From positions 248,001 to 312,000 of the forward strand of contig JAGTJM010000006.1 in assembly GCA_020747015.1 (NCBI GenBank): a DNA stretch of 64,000 bases. Reading direction: 5' to 3'. The position numbers and the translations under genes were made by a program. The notes below the pieces were generated by a model. That model made no database searches. It worked only from the letters and a program-made list of their open reading frames with translations, and had not been told where the DNA came from. Source of the DNA: Pyrenochaeta sp. MPI-SDFR-AT-0127. Its lineage: Eukaryota > Ascomycota > Dothideomycetes > Pleosporales > Cucurbitariaceae. Of this stretch, positions 42,924-54,151 are shown one piece after another (the first letter of the stretch is position 1; each line of letters opens with the position of its first letter).

Positions 42924-43869
42924 ATTTCTTGCTCTATATTGAAAAGCCTATTAAATAATGATTATCTTGAGTGGCTATCTAGACAAGTTCAGCGTCTTTT
43001 ACAAAGCAATGCAATGCATATACGACGCAGGAAATCCCACCTGCTTGTGGTAATGAGAGGCTGAGAGTAACCCAACCTACCTCTTGAGTTTCACACCGAG
43101 TGATATGTCAGATCAAATTTAGGGTTACAGCATGTCAAGGCTAAGAACTCCACAACACCCGAGAACTGCATGTATTGCATAATTGGCACCAGTAGACTAC
43201 AAGTTTATTGGTTCGTATGTTTTTCCACGGAGGATGACAAATCACGCAGGATACGAATCAATATTTCCAACTGCAAATGAGAAAGAAAAAAAGAAACATT
43301 GTTGAGCTTGAATTGGTATGATGCCAGTCGCAGCACAATATAACCTCCGCCCAAAGCCTTTGTCCATTCTACCACTAAACCCGACAATTTGTCCAAACAA
43401 ACCATGGGCAGAGGCACATTCTTGGGTCGTACTATTTCACCACGATCGTGATATTTGTCGGAGCACATAAGGTGAAGTATGTTACAAGTACTGGTTGGTT
43501 GGTTGGAGTTGATTTTCGTTTGGGGGGGAGAAGCTAATCCTCAGTTCATCGCCTCCCGAAGGGCATATAGAAAGATAAACTATGGATGCATGATGTGCAG
43601 TGACGCAAGTACTGTTAACATGAAGGGCTTAATCATTATTTAGTTAAATAAATCATGTCGAGTTTCGTCAAGTGATAGACTTCACGCACGGACAATGAAC
43701 TCGCCTTGCTTGTGCATATCTAGATCTTTGGCCCCCAAACTACCCTGGCGCCTCATATCATGCTCACGTCATCTGTCGCTGCCTGAATGAATTCTTAATC
43801 AAACCAAATTGGCCTTTGTTGAAGCGAAACAACGAAGACACACTCTAAATCACGAAACGAATAGTAGCC
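42924..43869. other. AT-rich intergenic region
   Basis: 0.95 kb with no accepted gene. The minus-strand frame at 43205-43468 shows no domain. A TTGGTTGG repeat and a short G-run (about 43529-43535) are the only simple sequences seen. Confidence 0.4.
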
Positions 43870-45135
43870 ATGGCTAACAGATCGCAGCGCTCAAGCGTAC
43901 CACGCGCGTCACTATGGGTTTCATGTGAGAACTTTGCGCCCAGGAGAATGCGGGGTGATATGAAGCACATATTGCTCCGCAAAACCAACATACTCTTCGT
44001 CTTTGTTGTTGCTGGTTTCGTGGTCCAATATTTCAATCAGACGCCGTCTGTGGTTTTCTCGATCAATCTTTTAGCGATTTTTCCATCCTCATTCTTGATG
44101 GGCATTGGTTTGAAAAGCATGAGAATGCGATACAATGGCCTTGTTCAAGCTGTATTTTATATGACTTTTGGGTATATTTCAAGTTTTGTTGTCTTCCAAG
44201 TAAGCGCTAACTTTGAAAAAGGAATGTTGTTAATCTTGTCACCGCGATCATTCTTTTGCGTAAACGACAAATCAGGTTGCTGCAGACATCTCTCATCGGA
44301 GGCATTTTGTCGAACATGCACCTCATGCTAGGGTTAGGATTCCTTGCTGGAGGAATCAGAGCACAGGAACGCATCTATAGCGATGATATGGCCAGCGTAT
44401 TCGGTTCGCTCCTCACTCTTTCTGTGGCTGGCTTAGTTCTTCCGACGGCCAGCCAATTACTAGCTAAACCAGTCGCCGATGGCATAGTGAAGCAATCAAG
44501 AGCCATTGCAATTGTTTTCATTATCGTCTACTTCGGACTGCTGTATCTTCAGTTCTACACTCACTACAGCCTTTTCAACTCGGTGGAGAATGATAATTAT
44601 GAGGAGGAACTGCAAGAAGCCGACGACGAAGAACTCAAAGTTAGCAGTGCTATCCTGGTCATGGTCATATCGGCTACATTCATTGGCTTCAATACGTACT
44701 TTGCGGTCAACAGCTTGGAGGGATTGCTGAATACCACCAATCTTACAACAAGTTTCGTTGGTATTGTGCTACTTCCGCTCTTTACGAACGACCTAGAGCC
44801 AATACAAGCGGCTTACAAAGGCGACATGGACCTTTGCCTTCAAACAACAGTCGGCAAGTGTATCCAAAACACGATGTTCGTTATACCATTGGTGGTTATT
44901 ATTGGTTGGGGAATGAGAATCGACGAGATGACGCTGTACTTCAATGGCTTCGATGTAACGGCCTTATTTGCATCAACGCTGTATATAACTTTCCTTACCA
45001 ACAATGGCAAGTCAAACTGGTAAGGTGATCCCTGAAGCATTAAAAGTTATAAACCTGACAATTGACAGGTTCGAGGGAATAGCACTGTTGGGTATGTTCG
45101 TCATAATCTCTATCTCAGCCTACTACATTGAATAG
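43870..45135 (+). CDS. Diverged Ca2+/cation antiporter-like membrane protein (CaCA, Vcx1 type)
   Basis: Exons 43870-44171, 44222-45019 and 45069-45135 give 388 aa; the joins (50-nt intron GTATAT...AAAAAG, 49-nt intron GTAAGG...TGACAG) restore the family pattern. About ten or eleven hydrophobic segments are visible. Family blocks include SLIGGILSNMHLMLGLGFLA, GGIRAQERIYS, VFGSLLTLSVAGLVLPT, a short acidic loop (EEELQEADDEEL), TTSFVGIVLLPLF and NGKSNWFEGIALL. Vacuolar Vcx1-type exchangers move Ca2+ into the vacuole against H+ using two GNxxE motifs. Here repeat 1 reads GNVVN (residue 105 is Asn in place of Glu) and repeat 2 reads TNDLE (Glu293 kept, Gly replaced by Thr). Transport may be altered or lost. 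The gene lies in the accessory block. Confidence 0.8.
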
Positions 45136-46854
45136 CTTTTGGAAGCTGCTGGTGGGGTCTCGATTTACGCTTGAGGCTTGACATTGAGAGCGGATCGTAC
45201 ATCATATGCTGGTCATCATTACACCCTATTACATCGTTCACATCATGGACAGGTGGGCGGTTAATGAACGGTTGTGTATAATGTTTCTTTTCAATGATAG
45301 AAGCAGAGCTTCTTGCACGCTTGTAGTGAAGCCATTATCCATATAATATGGGCAGTTGGCGATGACATAACGGGGTTTCATTATGCCACACAGACCCGTT
45401 AAGCAAAAATGTGAAGATCATTCAGGAGCCATGTCATTGCATACTAAACAGAACGAGTTAATTCACGCTTTGTGAAGAACTAATGAAACAAGACAAATGC
45501 AGCTCAAATGTGGCAAATTGACGATTATCCTTGTGTAGGGATTGCTCAACTCCATCTTCGTGGACGCCGAGATTGCTTTGGAGTATGGGGCTGATATGTG
45601 ACTTGGTCCGTACAAATCGGTCAAAAAAACAGATTCCAAGTGCGCCCTAGCTTGCTCAAAGCAAGCACAGCCGCATCAAGAGCAGGCGCAGGTCCACTGT
45701 CAGTTTCTCGTCGAACTCAAAGATCTGCTCGAGGCTTCTCATTCTCTCTTCACATCACACAAGATATTGTCTCGTTTTAAAACCAGCCTTCAGCTTTCGG
45801 ACATCGCATTTCAGGTCAACCAAATATGTTGTCTTAATCATTTTTCGCTCCCTCTACGTAGTCCTGAGCCTGATTACACGATTGTGCTCTTTGCTGATAT
45901 ATGCGGCCCTAATGGGATGGGCAACCCCCTGTTGCCGAACCACGCGGAATCTCTACAGAAACCATCCGAGCTATCATTAGTCTTGGGGTAACGGTCTCTA
46001 TATTCGTTCAAATTAGCGCTGTATAGCCACCGAAAATGTATGCACAGGTCACGCCGCTTTACAATTATGATCTTATATGTGCCTCACGAACCTCTGATTG
46101 CTCATGGTATCCATCAACTCTCAATGCATGATTGGGGAGAGTTTGCGCACACCTATACTGGAGCAGCGCCAGCAGTGGTAATACTACTGGCTGTATGAGC
46201 GTTTGATTGTGTGTAGAACTGGATTGTCATGAGGCGCAATACAAACAAAAACCAAGCGACGATAATGTCGGGAGAAGGCGTTTACTGTTGCTACTGTCAA
46301 AGCTGTCGGTATTCTGTCATGATAATTTTATCCCTTGCGAGTCCTGACCACACTCTTGTGAATCCTTGGAGCCATTTCAGATTCCCTGCGCCAATAGCCT
46401 GCTCTGCAGCCTTTAGGTCAGTTGCAAACAACCTTGAATACGCTCCACATTTATGTTCTGTATGATGTAGATGATGTTTCCAGTTCTATTTTGACTCGAA
46501 CTTGATTCCAATCGGATACTGCAATCACACTTTCTCTACGGATGTAAGGCCTCTTTCAGCCGCCCCACTACCCAGCAATGTGAACCGAGATTACAGATAT
46601 GCATCGGCAATATCCAGAGGCGAGGAATAGATTGCGATACCGTACTTCAGGACTTGGCTTGTGGTTCATGTTCACATTCGGTTGCAAGTTTTTCTATTGA
46701 GACCTCGTAATTTAAATATTCTGCATGGTGCTTCGTAAGCTGTGTCGCTGTTGAGCGCGGCTATACTTGAGGTATAAAACAGTGGCACAATGTAAGACAA
46801 CCTTGTCAGTAAATTCGCGAAGCACGACCATGCCGGTGACAGAGAAAAGTTTGT
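45136..46854. other. 1.7-kb AT-rich region without genes
   Basis: Short frames are scattered in all phases with no ATG-led coding pattern or domain. No repeat or RNA gene was recognised. Confidence 0.4.
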
Positions 46855-48259
46855 ATGCTATTGGTATTTGTTTTGTGGCTGGTGGGATCGCCCGTAAGCT
46901 TTTCTCCTGAATATGATTTTGAAGATGACGTCTCACTACTAGATCGATGTAGAGACTACTTCTAGCCGTACGGCTAGCCCTGCAAATTATGTTACATCGT
47001 CCATCACGCCTGCGCCAACCCATCCACCAATTCCAACCGCCAACACCCCGGCCCTACCGGCAGAATTCTCTGACATACCGCAGAGCGTTATAAACTGCTG
47101 GGATGCCCACGCAAATTATTCTACAGCTAGCAGGTTTCTTTATACCGAACTTTTGAGCAGTGCGAGTTACAGTTGGAGTTCATGGAGTACGACTGCTTAC
47201 TCTTTATCCCCTTATTTGAATGGATTTTATAGTTGCAGGACGATAGCAATTCCTTCGATATCGACGCTATGTGACGGGTATCCACGCGCATCAACGTTCT
47301 CATCCACCTGCCAAACCGTGACGGAAACATACACGTGGACAATCACCGGACAAGCCTACTACTATACCCCTGCGTGGTCAACAGAGCTCGAACAACTACC
47401 GTCGCCAACGTGTACAGTTGCCAGTGACTTAGGACCAGAATGCAGTAGGCTGAGAGACGCCTACAGCTGGCGTAAAACGCATCTTCAGTCGCAAATTCCA
47501 TCACCAACTGGGTCAGTAGCAGGGCCGGGCTGTAGTGTTCTTAATACGGCTGATCCCAGTGCCAAGCCTACCTGTTTGCTGGAAGGAGGAGAGTGGGAGG
47601 CATTCTACTGGCCGACACCAATTCCCACGGGCTCTGCCTTCTGTGATACAAATGCAACGATTGTCACTGCGACGCCTACGATTCCTGGGCAACCGATTAC
47701 CGCTGTGGTCTCAGGGCTGACTTTAACAAGTCCTAGCGTGTACCACTTCCTGCGGAACGCGACGCTCAAGACATTTGCAGGTCATGCCTCACTGATTGGA
47801 GATATATCTTCAGGGTACGATGCATTTTCACCATCAACGACGCCTGCCTTCCTCACCGTTGCACAACACGAATCTGACATACTGACCATATCTCGACTAT
47901 GTGCCGGCTCTAACAGTCGCCGATACTGCACTTTCCATGCCTCTCCAGGCTTCTCTATCGCTGATCAGATTACTGTGCGCGCATCTGAGTACTGCGGGAA
48001 GCAGGGTTGTGACAGTAGCAGAACGATATATCAGGACGAGTATAAACCGACCCTCGGGGTTCCGCTGAGCGAGATGATGGCACAAAATCATCTATTCTCA
48101 GACTGTACATGGACGATGACAGGAGTGAGGGTTAGAACTGCAGGGCCTCCAGTATATAGTGTAGGGAGGGTAAAAGCGGTGGACTGGCATACAATTACAA
48201 CGGCTAGCAGTGGTGCAAGCAACTTTCATGAGACGATGGGGCCGAGGCTGTTGGCTTGA
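46855..48259 (+). CDS. Predicted secreted Ser/Thr/Pro-rich protein of unknown function
   Basis: A 39-nt first exon (46855-46893) encodes MLLVFVLWLVGSP, a short signal peptide, and splices over a 49-nt intron (GTAAGC...CTACTAG) in phase 0 to 46943-48259, giving 451 aa. The large frame has no ATG near its start, which favours the small exon. The mature chain starts with a Pro/Thr-rich stretch (SSITPAPTHPPIPTANTPAL), then a Ser/Tyr/Trp-rich region with spaced Cys (SVINCWDA, YSCRTI, STLCDGYP, STCQTVTETYTWTI). Later parts contain ISRLCAGSNSRRYCTF, ASEYCGKQGCDSS and a Trp-rich end. It looks like an extracellular glycoprotein; no catalytic motif or family was recognised. It was found by splice reasoning and has no visible partner genes. 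Confidence 0.65.
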
Positions 48260-49168
48260 AAACAAACTGGATGGCAAACTTAGGATCAAATGCAAACATG
48301 TTAACACCAAAATATCTTCACCTGCTTTATGCAGCGGCTTTGACTCTCGTTTGGTGAACCTGTCTCGTAGGGTCCGTGAGGCTTTTGTGGGATCCAAATT
48401 CCTAGCAGGGCCAATCGAGGCAGCGTGAAGAGCACTCCCCATCCTATCAAAGACATAAGAGCTGTATTAATTCCCACAGAGTCAGGGTGGAGGAATCTGC
48501 TTGGTTCGTAGAGGTTTGCGAGGGTACTGGCTCTGGCCGTGAACCGTGTGACGGGCGACGGGCGCACGTGCCGTGGCGCCTTCACGTGAGACATACCGAC
48601 TCTGGCCACGTCGGCTCGCATCCTCGTCTCGCTCTTGGTGGCTGATTAAGGTAGTAACAGACAATGCAATTGGCGTAGCTTCCGATCAGCATTATTATGA
48701 TAGTCAGGATACACAACAGCCACAAAATTGTATAGAATTCTAACATCAATAGTATTGATTAGTTTAAAAATATCTAGGATAGAAGGATGCAATCTAATAG
48801 GAGAGATATAGAAGAAGTTGATAGACTCGGCTGAGAACGCCTATTCTAGGATCAGCGATCGGATTATTGCTCTTTTACAAGGATGCGAGCCACCGTGGCC
48901 AGAGTCTGTCCCTGAGAGGCACAGCTAGCACATTTGACATAAATATCTACCATCGGCTGGCCTTTCTACGTCTTCATCATCAACAGCACAGCACTGGCTT
49001 CTTTCCTGGTTGTAACTAGCCTTGAGCAAACGGTTTCAGTGCTGTTGCTGAAAAATTTTCGTCTTTGACTGTGCGTTGTTCAACTTACGTCTCGCCATTT
49101 TCCAACACCTCTTCTCACCACGTGCAGTCCCCGCCGCACCCACACTTGATCCAACGCAACCTTCAGAC
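48260..49168. other. Intergenic region containing a MITE-like element
   Basis: 0.9 kb between two genes of the accessory block. Its main content is the inverted-repeat element listed at about 48599-48905. The frame upstream of 49169 has no ATG. Confidence 0.45.
48599..48905. mobile_element. MITE-like element with about 25-bp terminal inverted repeats
   Basis: The left end at 48599-48623 reads ACTCTGGCCACGTCGGCTCG then CATCC. The right end at 48881-48905 is its reverse complement with two mismatches (ACGGTGG against ACGTCGG). The 257-nt interior is very AT-rich and non-coding (for example AGTATTGATTAGTTTAAAAA). Paired ends of this length around a short non-coding core suggest a non-autonomous DNA transposon. 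I could not identify a clean target-site duplication, so the exact ends are uncertain. Confidence 0.55.
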
Positions 49169-50503
49169 ATGACTTTGTTTGATGAGCTTGCCGAGAAGAT
49201 TGGAGATGATCAGTGGGACGAGTGGAAAGAACGGGTCCTCGATACAAAGGAGGAGATTGCGGCCTTTGTCGCGAGTCGCCGGCCAGGACGTGGAGCCGAA
49301 GTCCTCAATTGGTTCCAGGGCTCTTTCAACTTCTGCCTCCAGATTATGTACAACGACGGAACCCCAGATGCCATAATTCGTTTCCCAGGCCCAGGACACA
49401 CGACGTTCCGGGATGAGAAGATCTGGAACGAGGTCCAGGTCATTCAATTCCTTCAAGAGAATACCACAATCCCGATTCCGCGCTTGATTAGCTGGGGACT
49501 GACTGAAGACAGCCCACGTCATCTTGGACCATTCATGATCTCAGACTTCGTGGAAGGAGTTCACCTCTCTGATGTTCTCAGGGATCCTATGGATGCGAAG
49601 CGACTCTACTTGAATCCTCAGATTGACGGAGAAATCTTAGATAATGTGTTCTCTCAAATCGCTGACATCACGCTCCAACTCTACAGATTCAATTTTGACC
49701 ACATCGGAGCTATTTCAAAGGACTCTTCTACGGGCACTTGGTCTGTCACAAGGAGACCTCTGACCTACAGCATGAATGAGCTGGCAACTACAGCATTCTA
49801 TCCCGTGGACGAGTTCCCTGCAGCACCATTTGCATCTGCCTGCGAATACTTTCAGTCTCTTGTGTCCGAATAAAAAACGCATCTATGGACCCAGCGCAAC
49901 ATCTGTGGCAGTCCAATAGAGGCTCATAATCGATATATTTCCCGCCATTTGTTTGCGCAGTCAGTGAACAGGCATTATATTGACGACCGGGGTCCTTTCA
50001 AAATCTTCTGTGACGACTTCCGACCTCAGAACATTCTTGTAGATCCAATTACTTTCCGTATAAAGGCTATACTTGATCTTGAATTCACGAACGCCATGCC
50101 AAGTCAATACGCTTCTGAACCGCCCTGGTGGTTGCTACTAGTGGGACCTGACTCCTATCTTCTTCGAGGTCGAACCATCGAAGATTTCGTGGAGGCTTAC
50201 GAGCCTCGCTTAGAGCAATTTTTGAAAGCGATGGAACGAGCTGAGAAGGCAAGAGAGGGCTCAGATAGTGAAAAGCCTCTTTCTTGTCTTATGCGTGAGT
50301 CGTGGGCCACGAAACGTTTCTGGTTCAATTATGCGGCTCGAAAACCATTCGATGTCGAAGTTATTTTTGACAGTTGCATGAAGGAAGGTTATACCGGTGT
50401 TGAGTCGCTGGATGAAGAGGCACGTGCCGGTTTAGAGCCGTTCGTTGAGATGAAGATGAAGCAGTTGAAGGCATATGACAATGAATGCGCGAAATCCCTC
50501 TAG
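49169..50503 (+). pseudogene. Aminoglycoside-phosphotransferase-like gene with in-frame TAA
   Basis: One frame of 445 codons from the ATG at 49169 is continuous except for a single TAA at 49871-49873, after codon 234. Both sides are plainly one protein of the fungal APH/protein-kinase-like family: FNFCLQIMYNDGTPDAIIRF and GPFMISDFVEGVHLSDVLRD before the stop; FCDDFRPQNILVDP (catalytic Asp and Asn), ILDLEFTNAMP (metal-binding Asp) and PPWWLLLVGPDSYL after it. No standard intron removes the stop; GTCTCT...GGCAG (57 nt) would keep frame but has a poor donor and deletes conserved residues. These proteins phosphorylate small molecules; substrates in fungi are mostly unknown. It is most likely a recently inactivated gene, or possibly read through. 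Confidence 0.82.
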
Positions 50504-51141
50504 TACGCTTACCATAATATCCATTCTCTAAATTTTAATCTCAAGAAGCTTACCTATTGACTTGTTACATGATGTGGTCTCTGACGCTGTCATTGGAAGG
50601 CTGAAGTCAGTTCTCGACAGATGCTTGAGGAGGCATATTACTCGGAATCAAGTCTGTTTCAAGTGGCATATCCTCAACATTATCTCTATATCATTCTTTT
50701 CAATGTCAAGATGGAGAGCATGAGCACGCCCAGACCAAACGATCATTAGTTTTGCTCTGGACCATATCTTGCCTATGATTTGACTTGGTGATTGCGCTCC
50801 AGGTTATTCGCCTATTGCGATAATCCAGTATAGCTCTGTTATGCGACTCGCTAGGGACTTGCTCCAAATTTGTCCAGAAATTGTTACGAAACATGAGTGG
50901 ACGTCTATCGACGAACATCTCGTTCATGTCGACCTCAGGTCCCCGAGTATACGATAAAACGATGAAGGCATGGGCATTTTCCAGGCATACGATGTGAAAT
51001 TTGCAGCACATGGGCCGGAGAGCCCGAGATCTAAGTTACAGTTCAATGACGTAGATATTGAGACTGTTAATAGTGTATAACGTGGTGTCAAGATGTCCCT
51101 CAAACTTGAAGTTCTAGGGAAGCTTGAAGTTCCGGAGCTTA

Positions 51142-51540
51142 ATGTGGTTTTGTTTGATGTATTTTGCTGCCTGTGAAGATCAGGTTGTAGCAGGCGCACA
51201 GCCGTACCTCCATAATGCAAGCAGTGAGCATGTAAGCAATATTGTGCCAAGATTCAAAACGGTAACATTAAGGTCATCCATATCTCAAATGTATATCACA
51301 GTATCCCTCTCTTCCAAGGCCACTTATCTCGAGGAACCTGTACCCGAACCCGAAAATCAGTCTTCACCTCCCCCACAGTCTGAATTTCTCGCTCTAGATC
51401 TTATATTTAGCTGCATGATGTGCTATGGCATCACGATCGGGGTTACGGAATATGCTCGCAAAATCAGGACACCAAACAAAAATTTGGCTGTCCATATGGA
51501 CTATGCACATTGGTATTTCCGAAAATATATCTCCAAATGA
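51142..51540 (+). CDS. Doubtful small protein with signal-like N-terminus
   Basis: An ATG at 51142 opens 132 codons. The first residues (MWFCLMYFAACEDQVVAGAQ) resemble a signal peptide and the middle is Pro/Glu-rich (EEPVPEPENQSSPPP), followed by one hydrophobic segment. No domain, homologue or intron pattern supports it. Chance is a real possibility in this AT-rich stretch. Confidence 0.2.
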   Translation: MWFCLMYFAACEDQVVAGAQPYLHNASSEHVSNIVPRFKTVTLRSSISQMYITVSLSSKATYLEEPVPEPENQSSPPPQSEFLALDLIFSCMMCYGITIGVTEYARKIRTPNKNLAVHMDYAHWYFRKYISK

Positions 51541-53680
51541 TAGCAGTTGTGTCTCAACTCATATTCTAGAGGATATCCGAAGTGTTAATCGAGGTTCCAT
51601 TAAGCGTTATATTTTCCAAGACAAATACTCATAGCGTCATGCGCAACAAGGAACAAACTTGGGCTTGAGCATTACAGAAAGCTATTGATTAATCATGAGG
51701 TTGAGCTATCAATTGACTCATGATGCAAGCCATGAAGGAGGCGCAAGGCTGGAGAGGGAGAGAGAGTCAAGCCTTCGAGATCAGCTAAGGAGTCTGGACA
51801 TCAAGGCTAGATATCAAAGAGCAGGTGGGCTATTGAGCATGTTTTCGATTATCAAGCAATTAGGAGCCCCGCGTTCATCAACATGGGAGGCGGCACAGGC
51901 TTGGTGGCAGACGTCAACCTTCGCACAAACTTTGGGAGCCCAAGAGGAGCGATTGTTAGCGCCGAGGTTTAGCCGTCGTATTTCCAAGACCCGAGAGCGT
52001 ATCGCGGCGCTCGCTTCTTGCCCCGAAGCATACAGGGGACTTTAATTGACAGCCTATTACTTGAACGTACCCCTGAAATCTTTCGTCGGCCGAACTGGTA
52101 ACTAGGGATAAGCCTCTCTCTGGTTGAGCAACCGCACTGCACAGAGAGGACAATGACTACTGGGGCAAAAGGTGATATTTGCGTATTTGTCATTATTAGG
52201 TGCCGTTTCGAAATTACGAAATTAACATATATTAGAAGATTATTGATAATGGTCATTTTAAGCAGTAACCTACCTAGGGGACAAGCCCTCTGCTACGCGA
52301 AATCTATCACGAGTAGATCCACTCCAATGACGGTTTCCGTGAACAGTATCATTGCGGGAAAGCATGATGTGTTTTGGGAGCATTTATTAAATCAGTGATT
52401 GGGTTTTAATCGGTTCAAGAACATCTTACAGATTGTTTTTCATCCTCTCTTGTCGTTGAAAAAAAAACCCCGATGATCCGTGATTATGTGTCGAATCTCG
52501 GATCCTTCCGTACCAAAGAACGAATACATTGGTATCATACAGCTGTTCTAACTATGAGAGTCAACGCCAATCCGATCATCGTGAGCAAGAATGTCAGAGT
52601 TTGGAATACTACTCCTCCGAGCTCCGCCGTAACTCATCCGAAGAAGAAGGTTGTCGGTTATTTACATTGACCTTGATGGACAAGGATACTGCATGAAATT
52701 GTGTTTTGGGGAACAATCAAATCTATTTTCCAATCGACCAAAGTATCACTTCGCTCGTATAGAAATCGAGTCAAGAGTTAAGACGCAAGATGCTGATTTG
52801 TGTGCAGATGTGGTACGTTATTACACCTCTATCAACTCTTTACTATGAGCAGTGTTATATCCTAGCGCCTACATATGTTCTAACAACCTTATCTGCTCCT
52901 CAGCTCCTGGCTATTTGACTGATTACTAGCAAAATAATGCCTTATATCATGAGCTCCAGAGAAAGTCCATTGTTTGAGAATTATATCGCACTATTTACGA
53001 GGTGCAGTGTATCTTTGATTTTAGGACTCACCTCCAAATTGTGGACGAGGATGGTGGGTATCGGATGTAATCAGCCTGAAATATAATAAGTATGACCTCA
53101 AAGCAATATTAATGTTTTACAAACTATGCAGTTCGTTGACTTCGCTCGCTTGTTTTCACCCTAGCCATTTGCTCCCGGTGTTGTCGGCAGCGACGGACGC
53201 TAGGTTGAATGGATGTGGAGCACCAAATTGGCTGGAATACTTGACATAATTTCATCCTAAGCTTATAGAACGCTTAAAGCGGTAGATGGAACATTGCATC
53301 AACTTTGTTCGGCAAGCGGAAGTGCGGCTCTAAGTTGGGTTACACTGGAGGTCATTTGCACATGTAAACGTGTAGGTATAATTTAGCGCCTCCTCGTGCA
53401 CATCCCTATCAGAGTTGGTTTTATGGCAACAAGTGTGCTAGGTTCGAGAGGCGATTTGCATTGATCTACGTGTAAATGTGGGGATAATCTACGGACGCGA
53501 TTCTTACTTCAGTCGCAATGCCGATGCAGGTTAAGTGATCAAGACATAAACCGTCTGAAAGCCCTGAGCCATGGATCAAAATAGGCAACTGCGCACTATG
53601 CAATCTGTCCGATCTGGGATACCTGAACATGCAGAGTAAGCAAACGCGGAGAGCATACCGAATTAGCTTCCTGCGTAATT

Positions 53681-53711
53681 TGCGGCCTTATTGCGGCCTT
53701 ATCTGCGGCCG
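53681..53711. repeat. Short tandem repeat, TGCGGCCTTA unit
   Basis: Two and a half copies of an 11-12 base unit (TGCGGCCTTAT, TGCGGCCTTATC, TGCGGCCG) occur in tandem, GC-rich inside AT-rich surroundings, about 130 bases before the small secreted protein gene. Confidence 0.6.
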
Positions 53712-53844
53712 TTCTACTCACATTACTCGTGAGATGATCTAAGAAGTCATTTGTATAAAGAATCATGTATTTTCAGCCTTTTCAGTCTATCGAGCATCAG
53801 TCTATTACTTTTTCTCACTTGTACAATTTTAAAAATCCTTCAAT

Positions 53845-54151
53845 ATGCACATGTCTATCGTAGCCCTTCTTTCAATTGCCGTGACGATCCAAGGATCTGT
53901 TATTCTCCCTCGCGGAGACGGCTGTCCAGACCTTGCTCCATACCGTGTGGGCCAACCCGGGACCTTTTGGCACCCCATATGCTGTGCTTATAATCTGGAT
54001 TGGGTGAGTCGCATCACCTCTAGTATAGTACTCATAACAGGGGGCTTACTATATTCAGAACTATTGCTGCGACCTTGACAGCCCTGCTCCTATCGCATTG
54101 GGTGATAAGAACATCAGGAAGTGCACCGACCCTGTCTTCAGCAGCTCCTAA
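53845..54151 (+). CDS. Small secreted cysteine-rich protein (83 aa), effector candidate
   Basis: Exons 53845-54003 and 54059-54151 (55-nt intron GTGAGT...TATTCAG) give 83 aa. A second ATG at 53851 is an equally good start. A signal peptide (about residues 1-18, MHMSIVALLSIAVTIQGS) is followed by LPRGDGCPD and a mature chain of about 60 residues with six Cys: GCPD, HPICCAYNLDW, NYCCDLDS and KCTD. The intron falls between the two CC pairs, and splicing changes the frame from a hydrophobic read-through tail to this Cys pattern, which supports the model. The two CC doublets recall hydrophobin-like spacing, but the eight-Cys hydrophobin pattern is not met. It stands alone in a gene-poor, AT-rich stretch, typical for effector genes. 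No family was recognised. Confidence 0.65.

Larger units (their letters stand above)
50504..53844. other. 3.3-kb AT-rich region without confident genes
   Basis: Probably old transposon or gene remnants. A minus-strand stretch near 50706-51011 has a partly coding look (FVDRRPLMFRNNFWTNLEQV) but no gene could be built. A plus-strand candidate at 51142-51540 is listed separately. Between 52100 and 53750 only short AT-rich frames occur, plus a small tandem repeat at 53681-53711. Confidence 0.4.

Noticed and set aside
49860..49919. Intron that would remove the TAA in the APH-like gene
   Set aside because: The 33-nt option is too short for a spliceosomal intron, and the 57-nt option has a poor GTCTCT donor and deletes conserved residues.
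50706..51250. Minus-strand frames with partly protein-like segments
   Set aside because: No start, intron or family could be matched; two frames conflict with each other.
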